Of a DNA stretch of 64,000 bases, positions 10,320 to 23,427 are shown one piece after another. The position numbers and the translations under genes were made by a program. Position 1 is the stretch's first letter, and each line of letters opens with the position of its first letter. The DNA is taken from the NCBI RefSeq assembly GCF_028583425.1, contig NC_072791.1, forward strand, positions 197,074,311 through 197,138,310. Direction: 5' to 3'. This DNA is from Eublepharis macularius (taxonomy: Eukaryota; Chordata; Lepidosauria; Squamata; Eublepharidae). Under the pieces are notes generated by a model, which made no database searches, was not told the origin of the DNA, and worked only from the letters and a program-made list of their open reading frames with translations.

Positions 10320-11460
10320 TTATCTGTTTAGAAAAGCCCTACTGGACAACTCAGTTTTGCATTGTTTGTGGAAAGCTTGGAGAGTGAGAACCTTCCTGAC
10401 CTCATCAGGTAGGCCACTCCATAAGGTGGAGACAGTTTGCATACAGTTACTGATTTCGCCCATTTTCACCTGCAGAAGGCCCTGCTCAGATGAGCAAAGG
10501 TGCTGTGGCACAGCATAGGAGGAGAGGTGGTCCTGGAGATATGAGGGACGGAGATCAAGGCCATGAAGAGCTTTGTATGTGATAGCCAAGACCTTCAACT
10601 GAGCCCAGTACCTGATAGGCAACCACTGGAGTGACTGCAGAATGGGCATAATTATAATGCTTTGTCTAGCTCCCAATAACAGTTGAGCTGTAGCATTCTG
10701 CCCCAACTGCAGTCTCTCAGTTGATTTTGAAGGGAGAACAATATAAAGTGCATTACAGTCATCCAGCCTCACTGTTACTTCAGCATGGATCCAGGTGGCC
10801 ACATCAGCCATATCAAAGTAGGAGACCATTTTCCAAGTTAGATAGAGTTGGAAGAAAGCAGTTTATTACACCTGCTTTCACTTGCCTCTCCAGCAGGTAA
10901 TGCTGAATCCAGTATAACCTTAAGGCTGTTGCCCGAGTCAGCAAGGGTCTGATGAACTCCATCAAAAGTGGGGAGTACAATAATGTCCTTTAAGATTTCT
11001 GCCTTCCCAACCACCATTACCAGGGTTTAGTTTCACTAGTTTCACTCTTAGCCAATTAACCACAGCTGCGTGGCAGAAATTCAGGGCCTTTACTGCATTA
11101 CTATATAAAATGATATATAGTGCTGGATATCATTGGCATATTGATGACAGCTAATCCCAAAACTACAAATGATTTACCCTAAGGGATTTACATAAAGATT
11201 GAAAAGCATGGAGGATATAATTACACCTTGTAGAACCCTACAAGGAAAGTCCCACACTGGTGGTGTTAACTCGTTTCCAATGGTGAGCCTTCCAGTCCGG
11301 TTCATGATTTGCACCATTCAGCTGCACATCTCCCGATACCTAAGTCTGCCTCCAAGTCCCATAACAAGATGGCATGATTCACTGTATTAAAGGCAGCAGG
11401 TAAGTCCAACAGAAACAACAAAGAAGCATGGTAGGTATTGAGTTAAGGTGATCACTGTTT
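10320..11460 (-). mobile_element. L2/CR1-like LINE, reverse transcriptase C-terminal fragment
   Basis: The minus-strand frame at 10320-10829 (169 aa) contains RLDDCNALYIVLPSKSTERL, LQLGQNATAQLLLGARQS, LQWLPIRYWAQLKVLAITYK and ALHGLDLRPSYLQDHL, a pattern typical of the end of L2/CR1-clade reverse transcriptase. Upstream on that strand, 10860-11460 continues the domain with broken frames (a segment like NAVKALNFCHAAVVNWLRVK). It is dead and truncated. Similar fragments occur at 51720-52300 and 56660-57195. Confidence 0.78.
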
Positions 11461-13720
11461 TTTTTCTTTTCTTTTTTCCATTTACAGGAAGGCACATGTG
11501 AAACATTAAAAGCAAATAACTTAATTCAGATTTAACAATTTCACATTTCCTACCTAGAGGAAGTCCTACAGTAGCTCCTACTCTACAGAGCGTGCTTCCT
11601 GAGCAGATAAAGGCAGGTGGGGTGGGGATGGGGATGATCTCAAGAAGTTTTTAAGAGGCATTGCAAGGGCATTTTATTTGCAAGGGCTTTTCATGGGATC
11701 AAGGCAGTAGGCATTTTTGGAGAGGGTTACGTGGAGTTTTATTGTACTTTATATATTTTAGATGTTGAATTGTAAGCTGCCTAGAGTCACAAGGGAAGGA
11801 AGGGAGAATGCATATTTTCACAAATGAATAACCTCTCTGAGTGCATCCATTCATAGACAATGCGGTCTTGGCTCATGGAATGAATGCTGTCAAAGTCGAC
11901 TTGTGCATTTTAAAACTGTACTCTTTTCATTTCTTCTTGCAGACCATCTTTTCCTACTTGGGATACATCCCATCTGCATAAATGGCAGGGCGGGGGAGGA
12001 TCCCTATTAAAAACAGCCTGAATCAAACAATCCTTGCTTAATTTTCCACAATGACGGAACCTCCTCAGTGATTAATCCTTATCTGTTCAGGACCTGGAAG
12101 AAAAAGGTTGCAAGTAGCTGAATATAGGTTTGTGGCACAGTCTGTATTATGCTAAATGGCTAGATAGAGGCACAGGAAAAAGTGGTTCCGTACAAATCCC
12201 TTACAGCATCTTCTGGGTTTTGCAATAGGATGGGATCAGCAGAGAGATCATGTTCTAAGCAGTTACAACCCATCTAAATCCATTGAAATCATAGAAGGCT
12301 ATAACACTATTTAAGATTTCCCTGTGCCTTCTTGTAGACTTAACTTCAGGTGCAAACTTCAGCATGCTTAACTTCAGGTGCAAACTGCAGATTATATTTC
12401 CGTCTTTCCCTAGAACAGGTATTTGCTTTTTGGGATCCCGACAAATGGAATTACTCACCATGAATCATTCAGTGCTGTTCTTTGTGAGCTGTGCACATAC
12501 TGAATGTCATAATGCAGCCTACTCCTACTCTTGTAGTAACTGCAAACATTAACTCCACTGAATGAAGGATGTGTAGGCTTCGGATCCATAAGACCTGCAA
12601 GAATGCGTGCCTCTCATAATTCTAATTAGTTTACTATGGTGACCTCCTGTGGCAGCATCATGAAATTGTTTGCCATCTACGCAGCACTGAAGCTAGGGAA
12701 ATGACTAAGTATTGCTTTACATGGCAAATATTGAAGATCTTGGTGATACTTGCATGTAAATAAATGTGTCCATCAGATACCGAGATTGTGCCAGGGATTC
12801 CAGACACAGATACACTGGTGTTTAAGGATACATGTATGTGCGTGCAGATCAGACATATGTTCTGTGTTTGCAGTCGGAAGCCCCAGTGCAACGTTAACAA
12901 ATACATACAACAAACATGAACTTGATCTCAATACACATGTATATAGTGAGGAAGCAGCCCTGGCCAAAAAAAGGAGAGGAAGACTAGTGAAGAACTTAGG
13001 GGCAGCCCGTTTTCCATTACTACCACCCACATTTAAAGTGCTCTCCACAAGGATGCTCAAAATGTTATTGCTACCTCTTCCATGAATTGGAGTTGGTAGA
13101 CAACGTGAGGTCCTCACTTTTGTGCATCTAATTGTATCAGAGCTCAGGATGTCTGATCCTGTTGCAAACACTGGAGGCTCTTTATTCCGGCTTTTTGGAA
13201 CTGTTTCCTAAACGTAGAAAAGAACACACCTTGTAGTTCAGCCAAGACAAAGATCAAAACCCACACTGCACTGCAATAAGAGTTTCGCCCCTCTCTTTTG
13301 TTCCCAGAGGGGAACTCTGTGCCTTTGTATCTGTTGCATGAAGGGCAGAAAATGAACCACTGCAGATTTTCCTGGCTGGGGGTACAGTGATAATAGGAAA
13401 GCTGAATCTGTTGGATTTCCAGCCATCACTCAGCAGAAGGATAAAGGTACAGGAACCCTTATCAGTTTTTTTTAAAAGTAGTAACCCTCACAGTACTATA
13501 GATTTCAGGGGAAGCATACATAACGACGAGGGGCAGTTGATTTCTTCTCACTTGTAGCAGCCCCCAAGGGAGAACCCCAAAAGGGTTTCTTCTGACTGTG
13601 AGTGATGGGAGAATGCAAGTGCAAATATAAGCAGAAGAATATCTTTCTCTGTGTGGAAAAAAAAGAATACAAGAGAAATTTTTTACATTCTGAGGGGTAG
13701 GCCCAAGCGGGTGTTTAAAG
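11461..13720. other. No gene seen; unassigned sequence
   Basis: More than 2 kb with no supportable coding region. A T-rich run lies at 11457-11480 and a worn SINE/LINE tail (TTGTAAGCTGCCTAGAGTCA) near 11770. The overlapping frames around 12750-13170 show no known domain. Confidence 0.35.
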
Positions 13721-16089
13721 AATGGTTTTTATTAAAGGGATATCAAAAGCAATCATACAAGTAAATACACCATACACATACAGTTTCCTAGAAAAAGCAG
13801 AGAGGAGGTTGGATAAAGTTTCAGGGTCTTGGGGTTATAGTTACCATTCCAGAAGGAGAGCCGCTTCAGCGTCCAGCACTTCATGGCAAGAAGGGGGAAA
13901 GAGGCTCAGGCATGCAGTCTGAGGGTGTGTATGTGGGTCCAGAGTGCACACACAGAGAACTATGGCAAAGGGTAGCTCAATTATACTGGAACATACCCTG
14001 GGGCAAGATTGCATCTTCTACCCCCAAAACAATATCTTAATGGCTGTCTCCAGGGTGAGAGACAGAAACTGGAAAGGTTTGATTAAAGCTTCCTGGGCAA
14101 AATTAAAGTTATCAATGATGATAGATGATCTGCGATGGCTGGATGGGTAAGGCTATCACAGCCCCCTGATTCACCTTGAATAGGGAAAGGGATGAGGGAA
14201 GATTGGAAGAGTGTGTTGAGGTGATTAATTCAGGAAATCCTGGAAGATCCTATTGTCTTAGGATCTTTGCACATCTCCAGGGCATGGGGGCAAAAACTAA
14301 TCTCACCTGTTGACTCACATGTCAGTAATTTTCCCGCTCCCAGACAGGATCTGGCATCCATTTCCTGCCTTGCTCGGGCAGCATTCTGTGTTTAAAACAC
14401 ACAAGGAGAGGGGCTTATGATATTGCCATATTCATAAGCCTTCTACTAATGTGAGGGCAGGTCTGACTACTAACAGAGGACAGTATTGCCATGTTTTGTA
14501 ATCTAGTGAGGCAGCCTGCTTTCAGTTTCTGCCATTATGTAATAATCTTCTGTAGTACTCAGGAAGGAGCATGCTGGGCTCCAAATCCCGAATCTAAATT
14601 AGCATTTGTTTTTCTTTACACAGACTAAGACGTCCCTGGATCTTGTAGATGTTAACAATTAATCACAAAATGATCATTGTTACACTGTCCTCACAATGCA
14701 GTGGGCTTGTTCCTACCATTCCACTGCAATAACCACAGAGAATTTCTCTCATACAAGGAGTATTCTGCCGGTGGAACACGCGGCCGCCTCTTCCACTTGA
14801 ACAAAACTCCATGTTCCAGCCGCCACAGTTAGTGCGACAGAATCATCCAACCCAATTGTTGGTATTTTTGTCTTGCTTGTAATAGGATCTGGCAGTTTTT
14901 AACACTGAATTTTGGTTCTGATCCTGGGACAATTTTTTATTTTAATTTTGTTTAACTTTTTAGTGATTCGCTTGTGTTTCTGTTTTGTACTTGGTTAATT
15001 AATTTATCAGTTCTGTTGACGAGATCGGAGACGGAGTTTTGAATACGTTTATTCAGGAATTATTAAATATTGGCCGGAAGAAGAATTGCTTCAAAACGAG
15101 CAGAGAAACAAAAGGCCGGCAAAGCTTGTAGCCAGCTAATCGGAACACTGCCTGCCCAAAATTCAAGCTGGAGCTCTGCCCGCACCCAGGGGAATGAGCG
15201 GCGTCTGTTTTACCCATTAGGGTTGTGACTGTAGATGCTCCAACTTTGGGCTACTTTGATAAATGTTCATTTTCTGTTGTTTACTTTCTGATGTACGTTA
15301 GTTCCATATGATGTGATTGTAGGGGACTCTTGGACTTTGTACTTGAAATAATTGTACTTGAAAATATTGATTATTGCCCTTTGAAGGCTTTATAAATATG
15401 GACCATATTGTCCTACACAGAAGGTGATTTCTTCTTCTGTGTATACTTCCTTGAGCAGGTGCTCTCCTATGGTTGGTGTCTTTACAGTAAGAACAAAATG
15501 TCTATCAGCAGCATAATTAAAATGCAAACCTGTAATTAAATAAATAATTAAGTTGAATTAAGTACATGAAATAATTAAAACCATTCAAAGGACCAAGAAA
15601 CTTAGACCAATCTTATTATGTGAATGTTCATAATTCATTATCAGTCTCAAATACAAGGGCTTGTGTCATGTCTGCACCTCATCCATGCCATTATTTTAAG
15701 CTGAGCCATTGCTGTTACCGTGAACCATTATTTGATGCTGTACCTTGATGTCATATTTCCAATGTCATAATTGCCTTGCTTTCACAGGCATACTAAAGCT
15801 GTAGGTGCCTTATCTAACTGCGTTGAAGCTCCCAGAGCTTCTAACCTTGTAAACTGTTCGTTCTCATGAATCACTGAGCAGTTGCTCCCATGGGGTTGGG
15901 GAAGAAGGGCTGATGGAATGATGGAATGCTGGGTTGCTGAGACCCTCAAGTATTGTCTTCACGGAGTATGGGAGAAACTGGGGGACCCTGGATTACCCCC
16001 CCCCCAGTAACGCTGCTGAGTATCGTGGTCTTACAATTGACCCAGGAAAGGATCCGCTCAACATGTGTGAAATGAGAGCCGCGACCAGG
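13721..16089. other. No gene seen; likely old repeats, unassigned
   Basis: Two stretches (13715-14330 and about 15000-15230) each open with a TTTATT word on the plus strand, an AATAAA signal in reverse, and could be old minus-strand retroelement ends. I could not identify either. The remainder shows nothing. Confidence 0.3.
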
Positions 16090-18690
16090 CCGAGTAACTA
16101 GGATTGGGGCCAGATGCCACAGTTACCCGTGCCACAGGAGACGACAACACAATCAGTGTTGGGGGATTTACAAATACAGGGGGACTCTGGATTACTCCCT
16201 GGCAACAGACAAAGCTTTCCGGATTTTACAATTGAGGATAAAACCGACTTCACAGATTCAAGTGAACCAGGGGCTGCGGCTGGGCCGATATACCCAGTTG
16301 GGGGCCAGATGCTGCAGCCAACAGGGTCAGAGGAGAGACCCGCATCAAGTTGCCTTACATGGCATCCTCCAGTGGGCAGTGCACAAATTTTGCAGGGGGT
16401 GTATGAATCAGAGAATTATCAATCCTTGCAGGAATAGGCCCAGGTAATGAGGATACAACAAGAATGGGAACGGGACATGCAGTTTGTCCGAGAGATGGTG
16501 AGTCTGACAGTGGGACCAGTGGTGAAACTACGTGAGGAGCGCAAGGAGTTAAAGCCGGGGATTTCCCTGCAGCAGCCACTGCCGAGGGAGCAAGGGAGAG
16601 CTCCACAGATTGGTCAAGGCCCAATAAATGCTGTGGGACTAACACCTTCGGGGAGGGGGAGGCCGCTTTTAGTAACTTCCGCACTGTTATTGGGAGCTCA
16701 AATAATTCCCCCGACTACACAGTTTCCAATAGTAACTGGAGCAGGGAGAGGGGGATCCATTCTGCTTCCCATCATAGTGATTGCCTCTAATATACCATCC
16801 CGAGTAGTAGGGGTTGGTCCATCTGGGGGAGCACAGCCTTTGATCATTCCCACGGCCGCAAATGGTGTAGGGGCACCAATTGCCACAACGGGGATGAGAG
16901 TATCAAGGAATGTACAGGTTCAAGCTTCGCCCCGCAGTAGTGACAGTTCTTATTTTACCACCCTAAGGAAGAGTGGGGGGCCAGCAAAGGGGAACACAGC
17001 CAGTGAGCATCCTGCCTGCTGTAATAAATGTAGGCCACCAACAAAACAAAACTTCTCAGAGTATCCAATTAAGGAAATAAGAGAATATTATACCTAATAA
17101 CCTTTTACGTAAAGTGCAACAAGTGCAAAAAGTGCTTAATTGCATAGAAATCCATACATAATGAATCTAATTAATACGAATCAACATCAAGAGAGCAAAC
17201 AATGTAATACAGTACAATTATTTCCAAAATGGTGGGAGCAGCATACAATAAGTATCAGCGCGAGATTCTTGTAGGTGCACTCCGGCACTCAAAGGTAAGT
17301 CCAACATATGCTGAAGCAATGAAGTAAAGCTGTGAAGCTGTAAAGCTGAAAATTTGCTTGAAGGATGACAAAGGTGCAAAGTGCCATTCCTATGGGTTTT
17401 GCCAGCATATATTAACCATCCCGTTTCATGATATCACTTCTTCACAGGCATATCATTCAAACTGCAAATGCTTAGGTCAATATCATACCACCATATTGGT
17501 CTTCCTCATCTGAGGAAATTGTCCGAGAGTGAGTTCCACAAAGAGGAACTGGATTTTTGGGGATACTGGGTTTCGCATCAGGGACTTAAAATGGATCTGG
17601 CAAAAGTTCAAGCAATGGTGGGAACCCCCCACAACCAGAAGACAGTTGCAATCGTTTCTGGGTTTCGCTAATTTTTACTGACCCGTCATAAAGAACTTTG
17701 CTCAAATCGCTCTCCCCTTAATGGCCTTGCTAAAAACCAAGGGGAGGGGACCACAAGGGAAAAAGCAGAGTGCTAAATTAAATTGGACTGGCCAATGCCA
17801 AAAGGCTTTTGAAACGTTAAAAAAGTCATTCAGTTCATAACCAGTTCTGCAGCACCCAGATGAGAACCAAAAAATCATGGTTCAGGTAGATGCGAGTGTC
17901 ACCGCAGTGGGAGGGGTCCTCTTACAATTGAATGAGGAGGGAAAATTGTACCCCTGTGCATATATTTCTAAGAAATTCTCTGAAACAGAACGCAATTGGA
18001 GCGTATGGGAGAAGGAAGCTTTTGTGGTGAAATTTGCACTCACCACCTGGTGGTGACATTGGTTAGAGGGGGCTAAATTTCCTTTTGAAGTGTGGACTGA
18101 TCACAAAAGAAACATTACGTAACCCCCCGTAGATTGAGCGCCAAACAGTTAAGGTGGGTGGAGTTCTTTTCCAAGTTTAACTTTGCGTTGAAATACCTCC
18201 CTGGCTGATCAAATTTCCTAGCAGACGCACTGCGGCGCATGCCCCAACATGAAAGCCAGAAGGAGGAAATCATTGACAGTTTTTTCACCAGCTCATTTGG
18301 GAGGAGCGGGGATGACACACAGCCACGCTGCGAAAACGCAAAACAACCAGAAATCTTTTTTTTTCAAATACAACCAGAAATCTGATCTCTCAGAGTGGAG
18401 AGAGAGGGTGAAAGCTGAAACTGAAAAGGGAGGGGAGGAAGTGCCCAAAGCTGAATTAAAACAAGAGAAAGGTGGCTACTGGTACAGAATGGGCAAATTA
18501 TACATTCCAGCCAGCCTAAGCCAGCCAGCTCTATATGAAGAATGGATTTCACACTTCTTCCTGTAACCTCTTTAACTGCTTGCTTTCCTTCTGAGCAATC
18601 ATATGGACATATCTGTGGATTTGAACTGATTCCTGAATAAAAGCCTTTCAACCAAGAACGTGGATTTCTTGCTGTGAGGGTACAGGGATC
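16090..18690 (+). mobile_element. Gypsy (Ty3)-type LTR retrotransposon, broken fossil
   Basis: A gag-like region lies at about 16114-17090. After an unrelated-looking stretch at about 17100-17470, pol resumes at about 17500-18560 with the end of reverse transcriptase (EELDFWGYWVSHQGLKMDLA) and RNase H (a VQVDAS...GGVL pattern near 17880-17930), then a segment leading toward integrase. An AATAAA-bearing, LTR-like end lies at about 18560-18690. The element is clearly dead, with several breaks and missing parts; it looks old. A related fossil lies at 54150-56108. Confidence 0.72.
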
Positions 18691-20525
18691 TATCAGCCAT
18701 GGCCTGTCATCCATAGACTGACAGCTTGCTTACCTTTTTTTATGATCGGCCTGTTTTTATTTTCCAGTTCAAACTTGACTTTTTGCAGATTGGACTGGGA
18801 AATCAAGACTGAGTGTGGCACTGAAGAAAGAAATGAAGGGATGAAATTATGTTTTGCTTGTGTATAAAGCACAATCAAATAACTAAAGGGGAAATTTCCT
18901 TCACAATATCTGCTCCACAAATATGATGCCTCTGGGTAATGTTTTTATAACAGCCTACAAGAAAAGTAGAAGATTTTTGATGTAATTTTGGGTTTTATAA
19001 TAAAAGGAAAACATGGCAGACAATAAACATTCAAAGGGCATTGTGAGCTCTAGGACAGAGTTAAAGATTTTCCTGGGCTGGTTAGAATTGGATAGCAAGC
19101 AACACAAATGTCTTTCCCCCCCTTCTATAGTTCGTATCATTCTTTGCTTCCTACCATTGATCTGATTCCTCTAATGTATTAATTAGAAAGAACAAATCAA
19201 TTTTCCTTAAAACTTGAAGGTTAAAAAAAGTACTTGTAGGTTATCTATTTTAATATGTATGTATTATACATATTATTTATATGTATATATTATACATTCT
19301 AATAGACAATCATTAAATGATATGTATTGTGCTATTTGACTAAAAATATGAATTAAAAATTTTCAGTAGATTACAGAATCATTTCAAGCAGCAGTCTGTA
19401 ATACTCTTGTTATTCCAGCAGTGGGCAGGCCTGTCAAGTACAAATGTTCTTCAAGTACAAATGTTCTTGCTGCTTCTAGGGAGTTTCTCAAAGTTTATGA
19501 TATGTAACATTTATCAATGAACTATCACCACCATAACCATTTCCCTCTTAACTCTGGCTACTCCGTCAGCTGGTACCCAGCTCCTTCCTTTCACAGCTGG
19601 CTGCTTAGGACCATAAATAATGTATTTGAAAAATATGTTGTTTACTTGAAAATATATATATCAAACATTCTCAAATATTATCTCAACATTTTCAAATGTT
19701 ATATTTGTACTCTAACAGCCCTTGTAACACATTGTTCTGTATTTTTAAAAATTTTTGGCCCCCTCTCCTTTTCTGTACCCCGTTTTCTATTTTAAAAATA
19801 AAAATAAATTATTAAAAAATGTATGGGAGAAAAGGATTTTTAAGACTGCAGTCCTGTGCCCGGAAGCAAGCTATTGAAAACAGTGGAGTTTTATTGGTAT
19901 TATAGGTTTTTTTAGTCCCTTTTTTGCTGTCTGAGTATTGTGAGGGGAGGATTAAACCATTAGAACAGAGCATGAGAGAGGGCTTTCTTTCGAGATAAGT
20001 AACAGAAACAAGAAAAGGTTAGAGAGAGAATTTATTGTTTAGTTTGCCCTCCTGTCATCCCTCAAGCCACCCAAACGTAACACTTAATCCCTTTTTGAGG
20101 CAACAGTACAGTTATTGGAGTCACAGCTGGAACAAATTGCTGTACGTTGCTGTGAACCCAAGGAATGGGGGCTGGGTGTGTGTGTGTCAATGCAAGTTAT
20201 GCTTGGGGACATGATTTCATATAATCTATGGCTGCATTCAACTGCTACAATACATGCACATGACAAACACAAACATACCCACACAATCCCTTTCCGCAAG
20301 AGTGGAGCACAAAGGAAAACTTCCTGGTTTGCGAAGCCTTCAGTCAAACTCCTTGTTTGCTGTGAGGAGATGGGCATTTATTTCTGTACCACAAACTGGG
20401 ATTTAAACTTTGGTTTAACTCCAGTTTAGAATCCATGTTTTCATGGAGAAAATAAACTCCAAATTTGTCTAATTCCTTGCATATGGGCAGAGCTCAAGCA
20501 TTATCCACCCCTCCTACACACACAC
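18691..20525. other. No gene seen; AT-rich
   Basis: AT-rich DNA without a recognisable gene. A 17-base word ending in ACAAATGTTCTT is tandemly doubled at about 19436-19468. Low-complexity AT fills 19230-19320. Confidence 0.35.
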
Positions 20526-20790
20526 AGTAGTTTGGTGTAGTGGTTAAGAGTGCAGGACTCTACTCTGGAGAACCAGGTTTGATTCTCCACTCCTCCACTT
20601 AAAGCCAGCTGGGTGACCTTGGGTCAGTCACAGCTTCTAGGAGCTCTCTCAGCCCCACTCACCTGACAGGGTGTTTTGTTGGTGGGATAATAACAACATA
20701 CTTTGTAACCTGCTCTGAGTGGGCATTGAGTTGTCCTGAAGGGTGGTATATAAATCGAATGTGCTGTTATTGTTGTTGTTGTTGTTACAG
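20526..20790 (+). mobile_element. tRNA-derived SINE, copy 2
   Basis: Head AGTTTGGTGTAGTGGTTAAG, B-box-like CAGGTTTGATTCTCC, GCTGGGTGACCTTGGGTCAG, then CTGAGTGGGCATTGAG and the 3' end TATATAAATCGAATG with a (TTG)n tail. Same family as the copies at 4141, 22424 and 36809. Confidence 0.9.
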
Positions 20791-21157
20791 CAATACCACA
20801 ATCCCTCATCCCATACATACCATCTCATGAACCATGAAAAAATACTTTAGCTATGAAATTACTGCTACATAGTCTACATTGCTGAAAAACGCCTGCCTTT
20901 GCAACTTTTGTTTAATAATAACACCCAGCCTGAGTGTCCTACAAGTTTGCTAAATATTTTGTAGCCTTTTGGTCACCTAAAGGGATTATTCTGTCAATGT
21001 CTTTTTTTAAAAAAAATCTAATGGACCACAGTGGCTGCAGAGATTAGGGCAATTAACTGAAAACGTGTGTTTGTGACTATGTTGGAATTAGACACTGACA
21101 TATATTTTAGGCGTGCAAATCCTACTGGAAGCAGCAACATCAAGTGTTCCCACAGAC
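20791..21157. other. No gene seen
   Basis: Unassigned AT-rich stretch. Confidence 0.35.
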
Positions 21158-21160
21158 TTA

Positions 21161-21310
21161 GGCCACTTCTGCACACGTTGAATAATGCACTTTCAATGCA
21201 CTTTAGCAATCCTTTGGAAGTGGATTTTTTGTTCCACACATGGAAAATCAGTTTCAAATGTTCACTAAAGAGTATTGAAAGTGGATTATCCAACGTGTGT
21301 GGAAGCAGCC
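21161..21310. mobile_element. Palindromic Harbinger-type MITE with TTA duplication (150 bp)
   Basis: The element is nearly one long hairpin: GGCCACTTCTGCACACGTTG at the left is matched by CAACGTGTGTGGAAGCAGCC at the right. TTA flanks it at 21158-21160 and 21311-21313. TTA/TAA duplications and GG...CC ends are typical of PIF-Harbinger MITEs. There is no coding capacity; the overlapping frames are translations of the hairpin. Confidence 0.75.
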
Positions 21311-21582
21311 TTATAGCGGTCTGCTCTGTCCTCCGACCAGGTGTTCCTCCCCTCCTGCCTATGCAAAAGGGACTCTCAGACTGGTAGTTCTTGATGTGAT
21401 AGACCTGGGGGGCCAGGAGCTCAGTGTGTTGCTCAAGATTGCTGCTGTAATACTGCTTCTGAATAGCTCCAGTAAAACTCCCAAGATCTGGACAATAGAT
21501 ATACAGATACAAGGAAATAAGTTTCTATAAATAACTTCAGACATGATCAATTTATCCTCAATTTTTTCCTCATGGTAATATG

Positions 21583-22315
21583 TAGGGTTGCCAGGGGCAG
21601 CGGGGGCTCACATGGAGGTGCAGAGGGCAGGTGAACAGCAGGCTACTTACCTCCTGGGAATATGCTTTGTATGTGTGCACTCCCATGCTCCCCTGTTGCT
21701 CGGTAAAATGATGCCATTTTCCAGCGTAATGGGGGAGCATGGGAAAGCCCATGTGCTTCTTCTCTCCAAGCTCTTCCCTTTCCACAGACCAGATGAGTGG
21801 GGCAGGAGGGGCTACAGATGGGGCTGGGGAAAGCAAGCCTAGTAATATGGATTACAGCCTGGGCCTGGTCTCTCGGGACCTCCAGGTTCCAGTAAATTGT
21901 ACCCTCACTCTAGGGATCCCAGGTGCCCGCTGGTGGCAGGAAACATTCCAATTGTTTACCTGCTTGCCCGCCAGTCACCAGTGACCAGTGGGAGGTTGTA
22001 AGCCCCCAAGAGATCACCCACTATTTGCAGGCACCCTGGGAACAAGGCAGTGTGTGCTCCCAGTGGGCGCGATGACATCACTTCCAGAAATGATGTGATC
22101 ATGTCAGCTGCGAGACTGCTCCTGAGCTTCGCTTGGGACTTGGGGCAAGCTCAGGAGCATTCCTGCAGATGACATGATGACATTACTTCCAGAAGTGACA
22201 TCATTACATGGAGGCTGGGAACGTACGTATACAAAGTGTGTGTAAGGGAGGAAGGTAAAGGGAGTGATGGCAACCCCCCCTCCTGCTGGTGAGTCCAGAA
22301 GACTTGGCAACCCTA
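21583..22315. mobile_element. Repeat bounded by inverted TAGGGTTGCCA, uncertain class
   Basis: TAGGGTTGCCA at 21583 is the inverse of TGGCAACCCTA at 22305-22315, suggesting a DNA element of about 730 bp. I see no clear target duplication, so it may be composite. The interior contains inverted words around GATGACATCACTTCCAGAA near 22071 and CTTCCAGAAGTGACATCATT near 22185. The same terminus occurs at the window start and near 60430. Confidence 0.4.
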
Positions 22316-22423
22316 CTCCCCCCCCCCATGTGAGGGCCCTGCATGAGTGGCATATTTATGACCATTATACACAAATCAGAGATTTATTGTAACATTTGCC
22401 TATGGCATATGCCACAAAAAGTA

Positions 22424-22676
22424 GAGAGCCAGTTTGGTGTAGTGGTTAAGAGCACGGGACTCTAATCGGGAGAACTGGGTTTGATACCTCACTCCTCCAC
22501 TTGAAGTCAGCTGGGTGACCTTGGGTCAGTCACAGCTTCTAGCTCTCTCAACCCCACCCATCTCACAGAGTGTTTTGTTGTGGGGATAATAATAACATGC
22601 TTTGTAAACTGCTTTGAGTGGGTGTTAAGTCATCCTGAAGGGCAGTATATAAATCGAATGTTATTATTATTATAAG
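22424..22676 (+). mobile_element. tRNA-derived SINE, copy 3
   Basis: Starts GAGAGCCAGTTTGGTGTAGT, has GGGTTTGATACCTC as a B-box relative, the GCTGGGTGACCTTGGGTCAG body and the 3' end TATATAAATCGAATG with a (TTA)n tail. Same family as the copies at 4141, 20526 and 36809. Confidence 0.9.
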
Positions 22677-22825
22677 TATTTTTTGAAAAAACCTGAGAGT
22701 AGAATACAGCGCAAGTAAAGTATTTAAACCTAACTGATTTCAGGACTAAGATTTATGAACGTGTTTCTCTTTTCCGTTGATATAGATCGTATCTAAATGT
22801 GCATATCCCCAAACATTGCTGAAAC

Positions 22826-23419
22826 CAGGAGTCATTTCATAGGAAAAGAGCTGCAGGAACGCATTAGCATAACTCATTAGCACATGGCACACCCTTTGCC
22901 ATCACTGGAAGTGTATCATTAGCATAATTGATTTTATCGGGCCCGAAATGGCCCATATTTGGCTGCTGCAGATGGGGAAGTGTTCCCCCGCCTGGCAGTG
23001 GCCCGATCAGGGCCGTTTTGGCCCCAATCCAGGCCGAAACGGGCCCAAAATGGCTCAAAATGGACATTTTGCGCACCTTTTGGCCTGGATCGGACCCCAA
23101 ATGGCCCAGATCAGGTTGGTGCCGGCAGGGGAGGGGTCCCTTGCCCAGCACCAACCCAATCCTGGCCATTTTGGCCCCAATCCTGGCAAAAATGGGCCCC
23201 AAACAGCCCAAAGTGCCCATTTTGGGCCCTTTTGGCCCCCTGGCTGGCACTGACCCGATCTGGGCCATTTGAGGCCCGATGCGGGCCGTTTTGGCCCCAA
23301 TCGAAGCCAAAACGGCCCAAAGTGGCCAAAAGTCAGGTGGGTGGGGCCACCTGACAGTGACCTTTTGGGGGAACTGCCAGAACGGCATTCCAGCGTGTCC
23401 CCCATCCAAATGAGCCCTG
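22826..23419. mobile_element. hAT-type non-autonomous element with GGCC-rich core
   Basis: Begins CAGGAGTCATTTCAT and ends with AAATGAGCCCTG; the inverted ends agree imperfectly. The flanks are GCTGAAAC at 22818-22825 and 23420-23427, a perfect 8-bp hAT duplication. The core at 22930-23330 is a degenerate tandem of words like GGCCGTTTTGGCCCCAATCC and GGCCCAAAATGG in both orientations. It yields long but meaningless open frames on both strands. No transposase. Confidence 0.85.
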
Positions 23420-23427
23420 GCTGAAAC

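Noticed and set aside
12750-13171. Overlapping 111- and 132-codon frames
   Set aside because: No domain or splice context; length is within chance expectation.
20084-20429. Overlapping 97- and 104-codon frames on opposite strands
   Set aside because: No recognisable domain and no supporting signals; chance frames.
21018-21512. 164-codon minus-strand frame
   Set aside because: It runs through the 150-bp palindromic MITE; the protein has internal inverse-repeat peptides and no domain.
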